From NCBI GenBank assembly GCA_031276435.1, contig JAISNB010000130.1, positions 1 to 14,078 of the forward strand: 14,078 nt of DNA. The letters are read 5' to 3'. Position 1 is the stretch's first letter; each line of letters opens with the position of its first letter. This stretch comes from Burkholderiaceae bacterium (GTDB lineage Bacteria > Pseudomonadota > Gammaproteobacteria > Burkholderiales > Burkholderiaceae_C). The notes under the pieces were generated by a model. The model had not been told where the DNA came from. It searched no databases and saw only the letters and a list, made by a program, of their open reading frames with translations. Below, piece by piece: positions 6,604 through 13,912 of the stretch. Position numbers and translations under genes: made by a program.

Positions 6604-7038
6604 ATGGAACTGAACACAATCAAACCCGGCGTTGGCGCCACGCGCGCGCGCCGTCGCGTGGGCCGTGGCATTGGCTCGGGTCTGGGCAAAACCTCGGGCC
6701 GCGGCCACAAGGGGCAAAAATCGCGCGCTGGCGGCTACCACAAGGTGGGCTTTGAAGGCGGTCAAATGCCTTTGCAGCGCCGCCTGCCCAAGCGCGGCTT
6801 CAAATCGCTGGCGCTGAAATTCAATGCCGAAGTCATGCTGACCGATCTGGAACGCCTGGGCCTGCCTGAAGTAGACCTGGCGGCTCTCAAGCAAGCCAGG
6901 CTGGTCAAAGGCTCGGCGCGCTTTGTCAAAGTAATCAAAAATGGCGAATTGACCAAGCCTGTCAAGCTGGTTGGCCTTGGCGCGACTGCTGGCGCCAAAG
7001 CCGCCATTGAAAAAGCTGGCGGCTCGATCGCTTCTTAA
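6604..7038 (+). CDS. rplO: 50S ribosomal protein L15
   Basis: L15 (uL15) has a globular domain on the 50S surface and a long glycine/arginine-rich extension reaching into 23S rRNA. The 144 residues match the E. coli length. The N-terminus MELNTIKPGVGATRARRRVG and the extension GIGSGLGKTSGRGHKGQKSR (22-41) are diagnostic, and the C-terminal part has VKVIKNGELTKPVKLVGLGA. It starts 10 nt after rpmD and is followed after 18 nt by secY. Confidence 0.97.
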   Translation: MELNTIKPGVGATRARRRVGRGIGSGLGKTSGRGHKGQKSRAGGYHKVGFEGGQMPLQRRLPKRGFKSLALKFNAEVMLTDLERLGLPEVDLAALKQARLVKGSARFVKVIKNGELTKPVKLVGLGATAGAKAAIEKAGGSIAS

Positions 7039-7056
7039 TCGGGACTGGGTACCACC

Positions 7057-8376
7057 GTGGCTACAAACGCTCCGCAAATCGCAAAAACCGGCAAGTACGG
7101 CGACCTGCGTCGTCGGCTCGTATTTTTGCTGCTTGCGTTGGTGGTCTATCGCATCGGCGCGCACATTCCGGTGCCGGGCATCAACCCGGACCAGTTGCGC
7201 CAGTTGTTCGAGGGGCAGCAAGGTGGCATATTGAACCTGTTCAATATGTTTTCGGGCGGGGCGCTCAGTCGTTTCACCGTGTTCGCGCTGGGGATCATGC
7301 CGTACATTTCGGCGTCGATTGTCATGCAACTGATGACCTATGTGTACGCGCCCCTGGAACAAATCAAAAAAGAGGGTGAAGCAGGTCGCCGCAAGATCAC
7401 GCAATACACGCGCTATGGCACACTGGGTCTGGCCATTATCCAGTCGCTTGGGATTGCCGTGGCGCTGGAAGCCTCGCAAGGCCTGGTGCTCAATCCCGGC
7501 ATGGGTTTTCGCCTGACGGCCATGGTTTCGCTGACCGCTGGCACCATGTTCCTGATGTGGCTTGGCGAGCAAATCACCGAACGCGGCTTGGGCAACGGCA
7601 TTTCCATCATCATTTTCGCGGGCATTGCCGCCGGCTTGCCTAACGCGATTGGCGGATTGCTGGAGTTGGTGCGCACCAACGCGATGAGCGTGATTGTGGG
7701 CCTGTTCATCGTGGCCGTCGTGCTGCTGGTGACCTATTTCGTGGTGTTTGTCGAGCGCGGCCAGCGCAAGATTCTGGTCAACTATGCGCGCAGGCAAGTG
7801 GGCAACAAAGTGTATGGCGGCCAGGCGACGCACCTGCCGCTCAAGCTGAACATGGCTGGCGTGATTCCGCCCATCTTCGCCTCATCCATCATTTTGCTGC
7901 CGACCACGGCAGTGAGCTGGTTCAGCACGGGGGACTCCATGCGCTGGCTCAAGGACATCGCAGAGGCGCTCAAGCCGGGACAACCCATTTATGTGTTGTT
8001 CTATGCATCGGCCATCATTTTCTTCTGTTTCTTCTACACGGCCTTGGTGTTCAACAGCCGCGAGACTGCGGAGAACCTGAAAAAAAGCGGCGCCTTCATC
8101 CCCGGGACACGTCCCGGCGAGCAAACGGCCCGGTACATCGACAAGGTTTTGACGCGCCTGACCCTGGCGGGCGCGATTTACATCACATTCGTGTGCCTGC
8201 TGCCTGAATTTCTGATTCTGAAGTACAATGTTCCGTTTTATTTTGGCGGCACTTCGCTGCTGATTCTGGTGGTGGTGACCATGGATTTCATGGCCCAGGT
8301 TCAGAACTACATGATGAGTCAGCAGTACGAGTCGCTTCTCAAGAGGGCAAACTTCAAGACAGCACTTGGCGGCTGA
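7057..8376 (+). CDS. secY: SecY, channel subunit of the protein translocase
   Basis: SecY forms the protein-conducting pore of the SecYEG complex in the inner membrane. The start is GTG at 7057, and the product has 439 residues (E. coli 443). Ten hydrophobic segments can be picked out: TM1 at about 21-38, TM2 75-97, TM3 120-138, TM4 153-170, TM5 180-202, TM6 210-232, TM7 265-284, TM8 312-332, TM9 367-387 and TM10 395-412. The plug region GGILNLFNMFSGG (56-68) follows TM1. The cytosolic loop C5 has FIPGTRPGEQTARYIDKV, with Arg352 matching E. coli Arg357, which is essential for SecA-driven export. Its place after rplO is the standard one. Confidence 0.97.
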   Translation: MATNAPQIAKTGKYGDLRRRLVFLLLALVVYRIGAHIPVPGINPDQLRQLFEGQQGGILNLFNMFSGGALSRFTVFALGIMPYISASIVMQLMTYVYAPLEQIKKEGEAGRRKITQYTRYGTLGLAIIQSLGIAVALEASQGLVLNPGMGFRLTAMVSLTAGTMFLMWLGEQITERGLGNGISIIIFAGIAAGLPNAIGGLLELVRTNAMSVIVGLFIVAVVLLVTYFVVFVERGQRKILVNYARRQVGNKVYGGQATHLPLKLNMAGVIPPIFASSIILLPTTAVSWFSTGDSMRWLKDIAEALKPGQPIYVLFYASAIIFFCFFYTALVFNSRETAENLKKSGAFIPGTRPGEQTARYIDKVLTRLTLAGAIYITFVCLLPEFLILKYNVPFYFGGTSLLILVVVTMDFMAQVQNYMMSQQYESLLKRANFKTALGG

Positions 8377-8384
8377 AATGCGGT

Positions 8385-8603
8385 ATGTCCAGGGACGACA
8401 TGATCCAGATGCAGGGAGAGGTTGTTGAAAACCTTCCCAATGCAACTTTCCGGATCAGACTGGAAAACGGGCACATGGTGCTTGGATATATTTCAGGAAA
8501 GATGCGCATGCACTACATTCGCATTCTTCCGGGTGACAAGGTTACTGTAGAGATGACGCCCTACGATTTGACGCGGGTGCGGATTGTTTTTAGAGCCAAG
8601 TGA
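8385..8603 (+). CDS. infA: Translation initiation factor IF-1
   Basis: IF1 is an S1/OB-fold protein that occupies the 30S A site during initiation. The 72-residue product matches the family in length and key segments: IQMQGEVVENLPNATFRIRL, GYISGKMRMHYIRILPGDKV and EMTPYDLTRVRIVFRAK. It begins 8 nt after secY stops. An alternative out-of-frame ATG at 8378 is not used. Betaproteobacteria often carry infA inside the spc-alpha cluster, and some have a second copy elsewhere, which cannot be seen from this window. Confidence 0.95.
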   Translation: MSRDDMIQMQGEVVENLPNATFRIRLENGHMVLGYISGKMRMHYIRILPGDKVTVEMTPYDLTRVRIVFRAK

Positions 8604-8668
8604 ATGAGGCTCCATGCTCTTTCCAGGAAGGGCCGGGGCGCAATGAAATTTAAAGTCAGGAGAATGAA

Positions 8669-8782
8669 ATGAAAGTTTCAGCTTCAGTAAAGAAGATGTG
8701 CCGCAATTGCAAGATCATTCGCCGCCACGGTGTTGTGCGCGTGATTTGCAGCGACCCGCGCCACAAGCAGCGCCAGGGTTGA
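8669..8782 (+). CDS. rpmJ: 50S ribosomal protein L36 (zinc-binding form)
   Basis: L36 (bL36) is the smallest 50S protein. The reading frame has 37 codons plus stop: MKVSASVKKMCRNCKIIRRH, followed by GVVRVICSDPRHKQRQG. Cys11, Cys14, Cys27 and His32 form the zinc ribbon, so this is the zinc-containing (C+) type. AGGAGA (8658-8663) lies 5 nt before the ATG at 8669. The preceding ATG at 8664 opens only a two-codon frame (atg-aaa-tga). The 65-nt gap after infA and the 36-nt gap to rpsM mark the spc-alpha boundary. Confidence 0.96.
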   Translation: MKVSASVKKMCRNCKIIRRHGVVRVICSDPRHKQRQG

Positions 8783-8818
8783 GGTTGTGGTTGTGCGAAA
8801 TTGTCTGGGTAAATAAAT

Positions 8819-9184
8819 ATGGCACGTATTGCTGGTATCAACATTCCTCCGCAGCAGCATGCTGAGATTGGCCTGACGGCCATTTACGGCGTGGGCCGCG
8901 CGCGCGCGCGTGAGATTTGCGATGCTTGTGGCATCGCCTATGCCAAGAAAATCAAGGATCTGACGGACTCCGAGCTGGAGAAAGTCCGCGATGCGATTGT
9001 CAAATATGTGATCGAGGGCGATTTGCGCCGCGAGACCACCATGAACATCAAGCGCTTGATGGACATTGGCTGCTATCGCGGCATGCGCCATCGTCGCGGC
9101 CTGCCGCTGCGCGGCCAGCGCACGCGCACCAACGCGCGCACACGCAAGGGTCCGCGCCGCGCCGCGCAAGCCCTGAAAAAGTAA
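8819..9184 (+). CDS. rpsM: 30S ribosomal protein S13
   Basis: S13 (uS13) lies in the 30S head, contacting P-site tRNA and L5 across the subunit bridge. The 121-residue product starts MARIAGINIPPQQHAEIGLT, contains a helix-two-turns-helix region (IYGVGRARAREICDACGI, about 22-39) and the conserved basic tail RGMRHRRGLPLRGQRTRTN. No strong Shine-Dalgarno is seen (GGG at 8808-8810). In E. coli, S4 represses the alpha operon by binding a pseudoknot over the rpsM start. The short AT-rich gap 8783-8818 does not obviously reproduce it. Confidence 0.97.
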   Translation: MARIAGINIPPQQHAEIGLTAIYGVGRARAREICDACGIAYAKKIKDLTDSELEKVRDAIVKYVIEGDLRRETTMNIKRLMDIGCYRGMRHRRGLPLRGQRTRTNARTRKGPRRAAQALKK

Positions 9185-9206
9185 GCAAGGACATCAAGGG
9201 TAAAAA

Positions 9207-9608
9207 ATGGCAAAAGCACCTAGCAACGCTGCCCAACGTGTGCGCAAGAAAATCCGCAAGAACATTGCGGACGGTATTGCCCACGTGCATGCTTCGTTCA
9301 ACAACACCATCATCACCATCACCGACCGCCAGGGCAACGCCTTGTCCTGGGCGTCGTCGGGCGGTCAGGGGTTCAAAGGCTCGCGCAAGTCCACGCCGTT
9401 TGCGGCGCAGGTGGCCTCCGAGGTGGCAGGCCGTGCCGCTCTGGAGCAAGGCATCAAGAACCTTGATGTCGAAATCAAAGGCCCCGGCCCGGGACGCGAA
9501 TCTTCCGTGCGCGCCCTGGCCGCGCTGGGTATTCGCATTGCCTCCATTTCCGACGTAACCCCTGTTCCGCACAACGGGTGCCGTCCGCAAAAACGGCGGC
9601 GCATCTGA
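9207..9608 (+). CDS. rpsK: 30S ribosomal protein S11
   Basis: S11 (uS11) forms part of the mRNA exit platform and touches the Shine-Dalgarno helix. The 133-residue product has the basic N-terminus (QRVRKKIRKNIADGIAHVHA), the central SWASSGGQGFKGSRKSTPFA and the C-terminal signature IASISDVTPVPHNGCRPQKR. It starts 22 nt after rpsM. It is followed by an unusually long gap with a 9-bp hairpin before rpsD. Confidence 0.97.
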   Translation: MAKAPSNAAQRVRKKIRKNIADGIAHVHASFNNTIITITDRQGNALSWASSGGQGFKGSRKSTPFAAQVASEVAGRAALEQGIKNLDVEIKGPGPGRESSVRALAALGIRIASISDVTPVPHNGCRPQKRRRI

Positions 9609-9625
9609 TTTTTTGAAAGCCCACC

Positions 9626-9650
9626 GCCTGCCACGCCTGAAGTGGCAGGC
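9626..9650 (+). promoter_or_regulatory. Perfect 9-bp hairpin between rpsK and rpsD
   Basis: The arm gcctgccac (9626-9634) pairs exactly with gtggcaggc (9642-9650) around a 7-nt loop. No T-run follows, so it is not a classic terminator. It lies 50 nt upstream of the GTG start of rpsD, whose product S4 is the known feedback regulator of the alpha operon in E. coli. It may be an mRNA-processing, attenuation or S4-binding structure. The role is not established. Confidence 0.5.
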
Positions 9651-9700
9651 TCCCACGCCAGAGCATGGCCGTGGCAGTTGAAACCAAGAGGAAAACTCAA

Positions 9701-10324
9701 GTGGCACGTTATCTTGGCCCCAAGGCCAAACTCTCCCGGCGCGAAGGCGCTGACCTGTTTCTCAAAAGCGCCCGCCGCTCCATCAGCGACAAGGCCAAAT
9801 TCGACTCCAAGCCAGGCCAGCATGGCCGCACATCGGGTGCGCGCACTTCTGACTACGGCTTGCAACTGCGCGAAAAGCAAAAAGTCAAGCGCATGTACGG
9901 CGTGCTCGAAAAGCAGTTTCGCCGCTACTTTGCCGAAGCCGATCGCCGCCGTGGCAACACCGGCGCAAACCTGCTGACCTTGCTGGAATCGCGCCTGGAC
10001 AACGTGGTCTATCGCATGGGATTTGGCTCCACGCGCGCCGAGGCGCGTCAACTGGTCTCGCACAAGGCGATCACCGTCAATGGCAAGCAGGTCAACATTC
10101 CGTCGTACATGGTGCAAACGGGCGATGTCATCGCCGTGCGCGAGCAGTCCAGGAAACAAACGCGCGTTCAGGAAGCCCTGCAACTGGCCACCCAGGTGGG
10201 CCTGCCAGCATGGGTTGAAGTGAATGTGGAGAAAGCAGAAGGCACCTTCAAAAAGGTGCCAGACCGTGACGAATTCGGTGCTGACATCAACGAACCACTG
10301 ATCGTGGAATTGTATTCACGCTGA
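9701..10324 (+). CDS. rpsD: 30S ribosomal protein S4
   Basis: S4 (uS4) nucleates assembly of the 16S rRNA 5' domain and, in E. coli, represses the alpha operon and takes part in antitermination. The GTG at 9701 gives VARYLGPKAKLSRREGADLF, the exact family N-terminus, and 207 residues. An ATG upstream at 9665 is in frame but would add a 12-residue lead the family lacks. AAGAGGA (9686-9692) is well placed for the GTG. The S4 RNA-binding domain (about 95-160, RLDNVVYRMGFGSTRAEARQ and ITVNGKQVNIPS) is intact. No N-terminal cysteine cluster is present, so this is the zinc-free form. Confidence 0.97.
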   Translation: MARYLGPKAKLSRREGADLFLKSARRSISDKAKFDSKPGQHGRTSGARTSDYGLQLREKQKVKRMYGVLEKQFRRYFAEADRRRGNTGANLLTLLESRLDNVVYRMGFGSTRAEARQLVSHKAITVNGKQVNIPSYMVQTGDVIAVREQSRKQTRVQEALQLATQVGLPAWVEVNVEKAEGTFKKVPDRDEFGADINEPLIVELYSR

Positions 10325-10353
10325 TTTTTGGCGTTTCGGTGCCATATCGTTCC

Positions 10354-10373
10354 AGCCCGCCGTTTGGCGGGTT
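10354..10373 (+). promoter_or_regulatory. GC hairpin upstream of rpoA (possible attenuator)
   Basis: cccgcc (10356-10361) pairs with ggcggg (10366-10371) around a gttt loop, extendable by a G-U and an A-T pair, and is followed by only three T. It resembles a weak intrinsic terminator and could lower readthrough from rpsD into rpoA or set an mRNA end. It lies about 60 nt before the rpoA start. Confidence 0.4.
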
Positions 10374-10433
10374 TGGCGCTTCACCAGCCTTACCGGTGTA
10401 ACGAGCCGAGGGTATTGAGAGGAAGTCTAGAGA

Positions 10434-11426
10434 ATGCAAACCCAATTGCTGAAACCCAAATCCATCCAAGTTGAACCACTGGGCGAGAACCGCGCCAAAG
10501 TGAGCCTGGAGCCATTCGAGCGTGGCTATGGTCACACCCTGGGCAACGCGCTGCGCCGCGTGCTGCTGTCTTCCATGGTCGGCTACGCGCCCACCGAAGT
10601 CAGCATCGCGGGCGTCGTGCACGAATACTCCAGCATCGACGGCGTACAGGAGGACGTCGTGAACATCCTGCTCAACCTCAAGGGCGTGGTATTCAAGCTG
10701 CACAACCGCGATGAAGTCACGCTGAGCCTGCGCAAGGAAGGCGAAGGCGTGGTAACGGCCGCGGACATTCATGCGCCACACGATGTCGAAATCATCAATC
10801 CCGGCCACGTCATTGCCAACCTCTCGCAAGGCGGCAAGCTCGACATGCAAATCAAGGTCGAAAAAGGCCGTGGCTACGTGCCGGGCAACCTGCGCCGCTA
10901 TGTCGATGAGCCGACCAAATCGGTTGGCCGCATCGTGCTCGATGCATCCTTTGCGCCGGTCAGGCGCGTAAGCTACGCGGTGGAAAACGCCCGCGTCGAA
11001 CAGCGCACCGACCTGGACAAGCTGGTTCTGGACATCGAAACCAACGGCGCCATCAGCGCGGAAGACGCCGTGCGCGCCTCGGCCAAAATCCTGGTCGAAC
11101 AGCTTGCCGTCTTTGCGCAACTGGAAGGCGGCGCACTGGCTGCTGCCTTCGATCAGCCGCTGCTGCGCAGCACCGAGCGCTTCGACCCCCTGCTGCTGCG
11201 CCCCGTTGACGATCTGGAACTCACCGTGCGCTCGGCCAACTGCCTGAAGGCCGAAAACATCTACTACGTTGGCGACCTGATCCAGCGCACCGAAAACGAA
11301 CTGCTCAAAACCCCGAACCTGGGCCGCAAATCGCTCAACGAAATCAAGGAAGCACTCGCGGCGCGCGGCCTCACACTGGGCATGAAGCTGGAAAACTGGC
11401 CGCCCAGTGGCCTGGACAAACACTGA
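10434..11426 (+). CDS. rpoA: RNA polymerase alpha subunit
   Basis: Alpha dimerises to start assembly of the core RNA polymerase and contacts UP elements and activators. The 330-residue product has the N-terminal assembly domain (about 1-235, with ERGYGHTLGNALRRVLLSSM) and, after a linker, the C-terminal domain. In that domain the stretch from RSANCLKAENI (266-276) to KTPNLGRKSLNEIKEAL aligns with the E. coli DNA-contacting region, with Arg266 at the Arg265 position. AGAGGA (10418-10423) is the ribosome-binding site. The order rpsD-rpoA-rplQ is conserved, but the gaps here are longer than in the spc part. Confidence 0.97.
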   Translation: MQTQLLKPKSIQVEPLGENRAKVSLEPFERGYGHTLGNALRRVLLSSMVGYAPTEVSIAGVVHEYSSIDGVQEDVVNILLNLKGVVFKLHNRDEVTLSLRKEGEGVVTAADIHAPHDVEIINPGHVIANLSQGGKLDMQIKVEKGRGYVPGNLRRYVDEPTKSVGRIVLDASFAPVRRVSYAVENARVEQRTDLDKLVLDIETNGAISAEDAVRASAKILVEQLAVFAQLEGGALAAAFDQPLLRSTERFDPLLLRPVDDLELTVRSANCLKAENIYYVGDLIQRTENELLKTPNLGRKSLNEIKEALAARGLTLGMKLENWPPSGLDKH

Positions 11427-11492
11427 TCGCAAGACCAGGCAATTTTTGTAAGTGAAAACCGCCCCGCGCCCCGCGCGCGTGGCGTTTGTGCA

Positions 11493-11518
11493 AGGGCCGT
11501 ACCTGACACGGCGGCCCT
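11493..11518 (+). promoter_or_regulatory. Hairpin in the rpoA-rplQ gap
   Basis: agggccg (11493-11499) pairs with cggccct (11512-11518). The 12-nt loop can form a few more pairs (ccgt with acgg). It is followed by gttaataaag and then the rplQ ribosome-binding site. There is no T-run, so termination is unlikely. It may be a processing or stabilising structure. The upstream part of this gap (11455-11485) is strikingly rich in CGCG. Confidence 0.4.
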
Positions 11519-11544
11519 GTTAATAAAGCAGAAAGGAAAGCAAC

Positions 11545-11946
11545 ATGCGTCACGGAAACGGACTTCGCAAACTGAACCGCACCAGCGAACATCGCCAGGC
11601 GATGCTGCGCAACATGATGAACTCGCTCATCGAGCACGAACTCATCAAAACCACAGTACCCAAGGCCAAAGAATTGCGCCGCGTGGTCGAACCCATGATC
11701 ACACTGTCCAAAAAAGACACGGTCGCCAACCGCCGCCTGGCCTTCGCGCGCCTGCGCAGCAAAGACAGCGTCAGCAAACTCTTCACCGAACTTGGCCCAC
11801 GCTACAACGCGCGTCCCGGCGGCTATACCCGCATCCTGAAAATGGGCTTCCGCGTGGGCGACAACGCGCCCCTGGCGCTGGTCGAACTGGTAGACCGCCC
11901 AGACACTGGGACTCAGACTGAAGACGTGCAAGAAGCCGCCGATTGA
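11545..11946 (+). CDS. rplQ: 50S ribosomal protein L17
   Basis: L17 (bL17) lies near the polypeptide exit tunnel and binds several 23S rRNA domains. The 133-residue product begins MRHGNGLRKLNRTSEHRQAM, has the conserved LRRVVEPMITLSKKDTVANR segment and the GPRYNARPGGYTRILKMGFR region, then a short acidic tail (TEDVQEAAD). AAAGGAAAG (11530-11538) precedes the start. It is the last protein gene of the block. Its stop codon is only 2 nt before the -10 box of the following tRNA gene. Confidence 0.97.
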   Translation: MRHGNGLRKLNRTSEHRQAMLRNMMNSLIEHELIKTTVPKAKELRRVVEPMITLSKKDTVANRRLAFARLRSKDSVSKLFTELGPRYNARPGGYTRILKMGFRVGDNAPLALVELVDRPDTGTQTEDVQEAAD

Positions 11947-11948
11947 GC

Positions 11949-11954
11949 TATAAT
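11949..11954 (+). promoter_or_regulatory. -10 box of the initiator tRNA gene
   Basis: A perfect TATAAT at 11949-11954 lies 13 nt before the mature tRNA 5' end, putting a start near 11961. At 17-nt spacing the -35 position (11926-11931, gtgcaa) falls inside the end of rplQ and matches TTGACA in only 3 of 6 bases. The -10 match is strong and the -35 weak. The tRNA may also be cut from the long ribosomal transcript. Confidence 0.6.
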
Positions 11955-11967
11955 TCCAAATTCACGA

Positions 11968-12044
<77 letters not shown>

Positions 12045-12050
12045 GACACC

Positions 12051-12084
12051 ACCCGTTCAGGCCACCGGCTTGAACGGGTTTTTT
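12051..12084 (+). terminator. Intrinsic terminator after tRNA-fMet and the ribosomal block
   Basis: acccgttca (12051-12059) pairs exactly with tgaacgggt (12071-12079). Inside, gcc/ggc (12061-12063 / 12067-12069) extends the stem around a three-base loop. Six T (12079-12084) follow directly. This is the strongest terminator in the window and probably ends both the tRNA transcript and readthrough from rplQ. Confidence 0.9.
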
Positions 12085-12585
12085 CTTGCCCGCCCTGCTC
12101 CCACCAGGAGCCACTTGGAAGGGGGCATCGACTGCAACAAAACTTGCGCGGCAAGGGCATGGAGCTTGCATGCGTAGAGGCCGGCAGGCGTAAAGCAAAC
12201 GGGGTGGCTATAGATAGGCATGTGCTACCACAAAACGCGCCGTCTCATCCATCCAAACTTGCGGGCGCGGATACCCATCACACATGGACTGTACGCGCGA
12301 GCGCCGTCACGGCATGAGGCCGCCAGACACGCATGATGGGAGGGCGGCTTGCAGAAAACGGCGCACACAGCGACCCGCGCAATCAACAAGCTGGACACAA
12401 GGTTGGGGCATTGCGCTGGCAGAGCGGGATGCTTGCACCAAAAGCCACTTCTCGGAGTGACTTTTGGTAGCCTGCTGAGGGCAAAGCCTTCCCGGCACGA
12501 GGAACCGTCGGGGCGACAGTGTTGGCAGTTGCTGGCGGCGCTGCTTGTCAATGTCTCTTTGCCTCGGCCCGCGATGCGCGATGTG
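12085..12585. other. Noncoding stretch between the terminator and the minus-strand gene remnant
   Basis: About 500 bases separate the end of the plus-strand block from the stop codon of the minus-strand remnant. Several frames of 60-125 codons are open, as expected in GC-rich DNA, but none shows a recognisable domain, ribosome-binding site or family resemblance. The only clear structure is the hairpin at 12437-12468. Confidence 0.55.
12437..12468. repeat. Long near-perfect hairpin downstream of the gene remnant
   Basis: accaaaag (12437-12444) pairs with cttttggt (12461-12468). After one C-A mismatch, cact (12446-12449) pairs with agtg (12456-12459) around a six-base loop. It lies about 120 nt beyond the stop of the minus-strand remnant. 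There is no T-run on either side, so it is at best a Rho-dependent or mRNA-stabilising structure, or part of an intergenic repeat. Confidence 0.45.
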
Positions 12586-13912
12586 TTACCGCGCTTGCTG
12601 GCGCCTGCGGCGCAGCATCATTTCGCTAGCGCCCACCACGCCCAAAGCCAGAGCGATCAAGGTAACAGGGCTGTTGGCCGGTACAGGGACTTGCACGCTG
12701 ATTCTAACGGTGGCTTCTGCCCATGAACCATCTTGCGCGACGGTGCGGTAAGTGAACGTGTCGGTTCCAAGAAAATCCGCAGCAGGCGTGTAGGTGAGCG
12801 TCCCGTTTGAGTTCAGACTGACCGTTCCGCCGTTGGCCGTGGTTTTGGGCCAGGTATTGATGGCAGCGCGCCGCTGTTGTCCACACTGATATTGACGCCC
12901 AGCGCGTTCCAGTGGTCTTTGTCGTTGCCGAGCACTGAAATCGTGACCGGTGTATTCACGCGCGCGGATACGTTGTCGTTTTGCGCTGTCACGCGATTGG
13001 GCCGGGCCGCCAGATCTATCATATAGCCGTTGTAGGTACCCAGGTTGAAGAAATCTGGCACGGCAATTTCCGCGGAATCCAGCGCGTCGATACTTGGACT
13101 GTAGAGGATGCCGTGAGTGCCTTCGCTCTGACCAAACCAGACTTCCTCGTTGCGGTAAAAGCCATTCCAACAGGAGAGGGAATTTTGCCGGTCGACGAAA
13201 GGCTGCCAGACAAATTGGGCGATATCGGGGAAACCGCCCCGGTCTTCATGTCAACGGAATAAACGGCCGTACTGGCAGAAGAAAGGTCCTGGTTTGTAGA
13301 AAGATAGCAATTGCCATCGATATCGAATGCGATGTCCGCGAATGCCCCTTGAACTGTATAGGGAGCATTAATCCCAACGATCGTTATCGCGGCTGTTGCG
13401 CCATCAACCGAGCCATCGGGCTTGATTTTAATCAACTGCTTGTTGATCCAGTCAAGAACCCAAAGATTGTCATCCATGTCAAAGGCAGCGCCAGCAATCC
13501 GGACATTGGGTAATGGAGCGCCAATTTCGACGGCCGTCCCATCGCTTGGCTCAATGCGGATCAACTGTGCCGTGCCATTGCCAACTGGGGGATTGTTGGC
13601 GTCTGTGTTGACGTAGGCAAACAATTCTCCAGCCTTGTTGATGGCCAGTCCATCGGCCGCAACCCCTTGGCCGTGTACTGTAACTGGCTGGACAGTGGCG
13701 GGATCAACAGAGAATGTGCCCGTTACCGGCGCGGGCATGGGCGGCGTAATGCCAAACAGTACGGTATCCTGGTTGAAGTGCCATCCGGGCGGTGGTGGCG
13801 AATGGCTGCCGATGGTGGATTTTAATCCGTAAACCTGAGCCTGGGCGGCAGTTGCCGTAGCACCAATCAGGATGATTCTGAAAAATGCGCCTGCCGCAAT
13901 ACGCAGTTTACC
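12586..13912 (-). pseudogene. Broken gene for an exported beta-propeller/cadherin-like protein with a C-terminal sorting-like tail
   Basis: One protein can be pieced together across three frames. The 5' part (to about 13160) has a signal-peptide-like run (KLRIAAGAFFRIILIGATAT, then AAQAQVYG), a proline patch (SHSPPPPGWHF) and propeller-like repeats (LAINKAGELFAYV, AAFDMDDNLWVLDW, IAFDIDGNCYLST). The frame then breaks at the run of four A at 13157-13160. Restoring one base gives GMAFYRNEEVWFGQSEGTHG, continuing to IDLAARPNRV and a cadherin/Ig-like start (NTPVTISVLGNDKD). A second break near 12853-12860 moves to the frame with GTVSLNSNGTLTYTPAADFL and the end VPVPANSPVTLIALALGVVG followed by RRRRQQAR. 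Both breaks look like single missing bases. The signal-peptide frame has no ATG, GTG or TTG before it runs into the upstream heptamer array and a TAA (14048-14050). A shorter frame from the ATG at 13738 would lack export. The exact function is unknown, and sequencing error remains possible. Confidence 0.75.

Noticed and set aside
6580..7833. 417-codon minus-strand open frame antisense to rplO and secY
   Set aside because: It is a histidine/alanine-rich shadow of GC-rich coding DNA. The opposite strand holds unmistakable rplO and secY.
10287..11432. 381-codon minus-strand frame antisense to rpoA
   Set aside because: It is a long shadow frame caused by codon bias on the other strand, with no family resemblance.
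12225..12551. 108-codon minus frame between the terminator and the gene remnant
   Set aside because: Its composition is cysteine- and arginine-rich, without domain or ribosome-binding site, and it runs through the 12437-12468 hairpin. It is probably chance.
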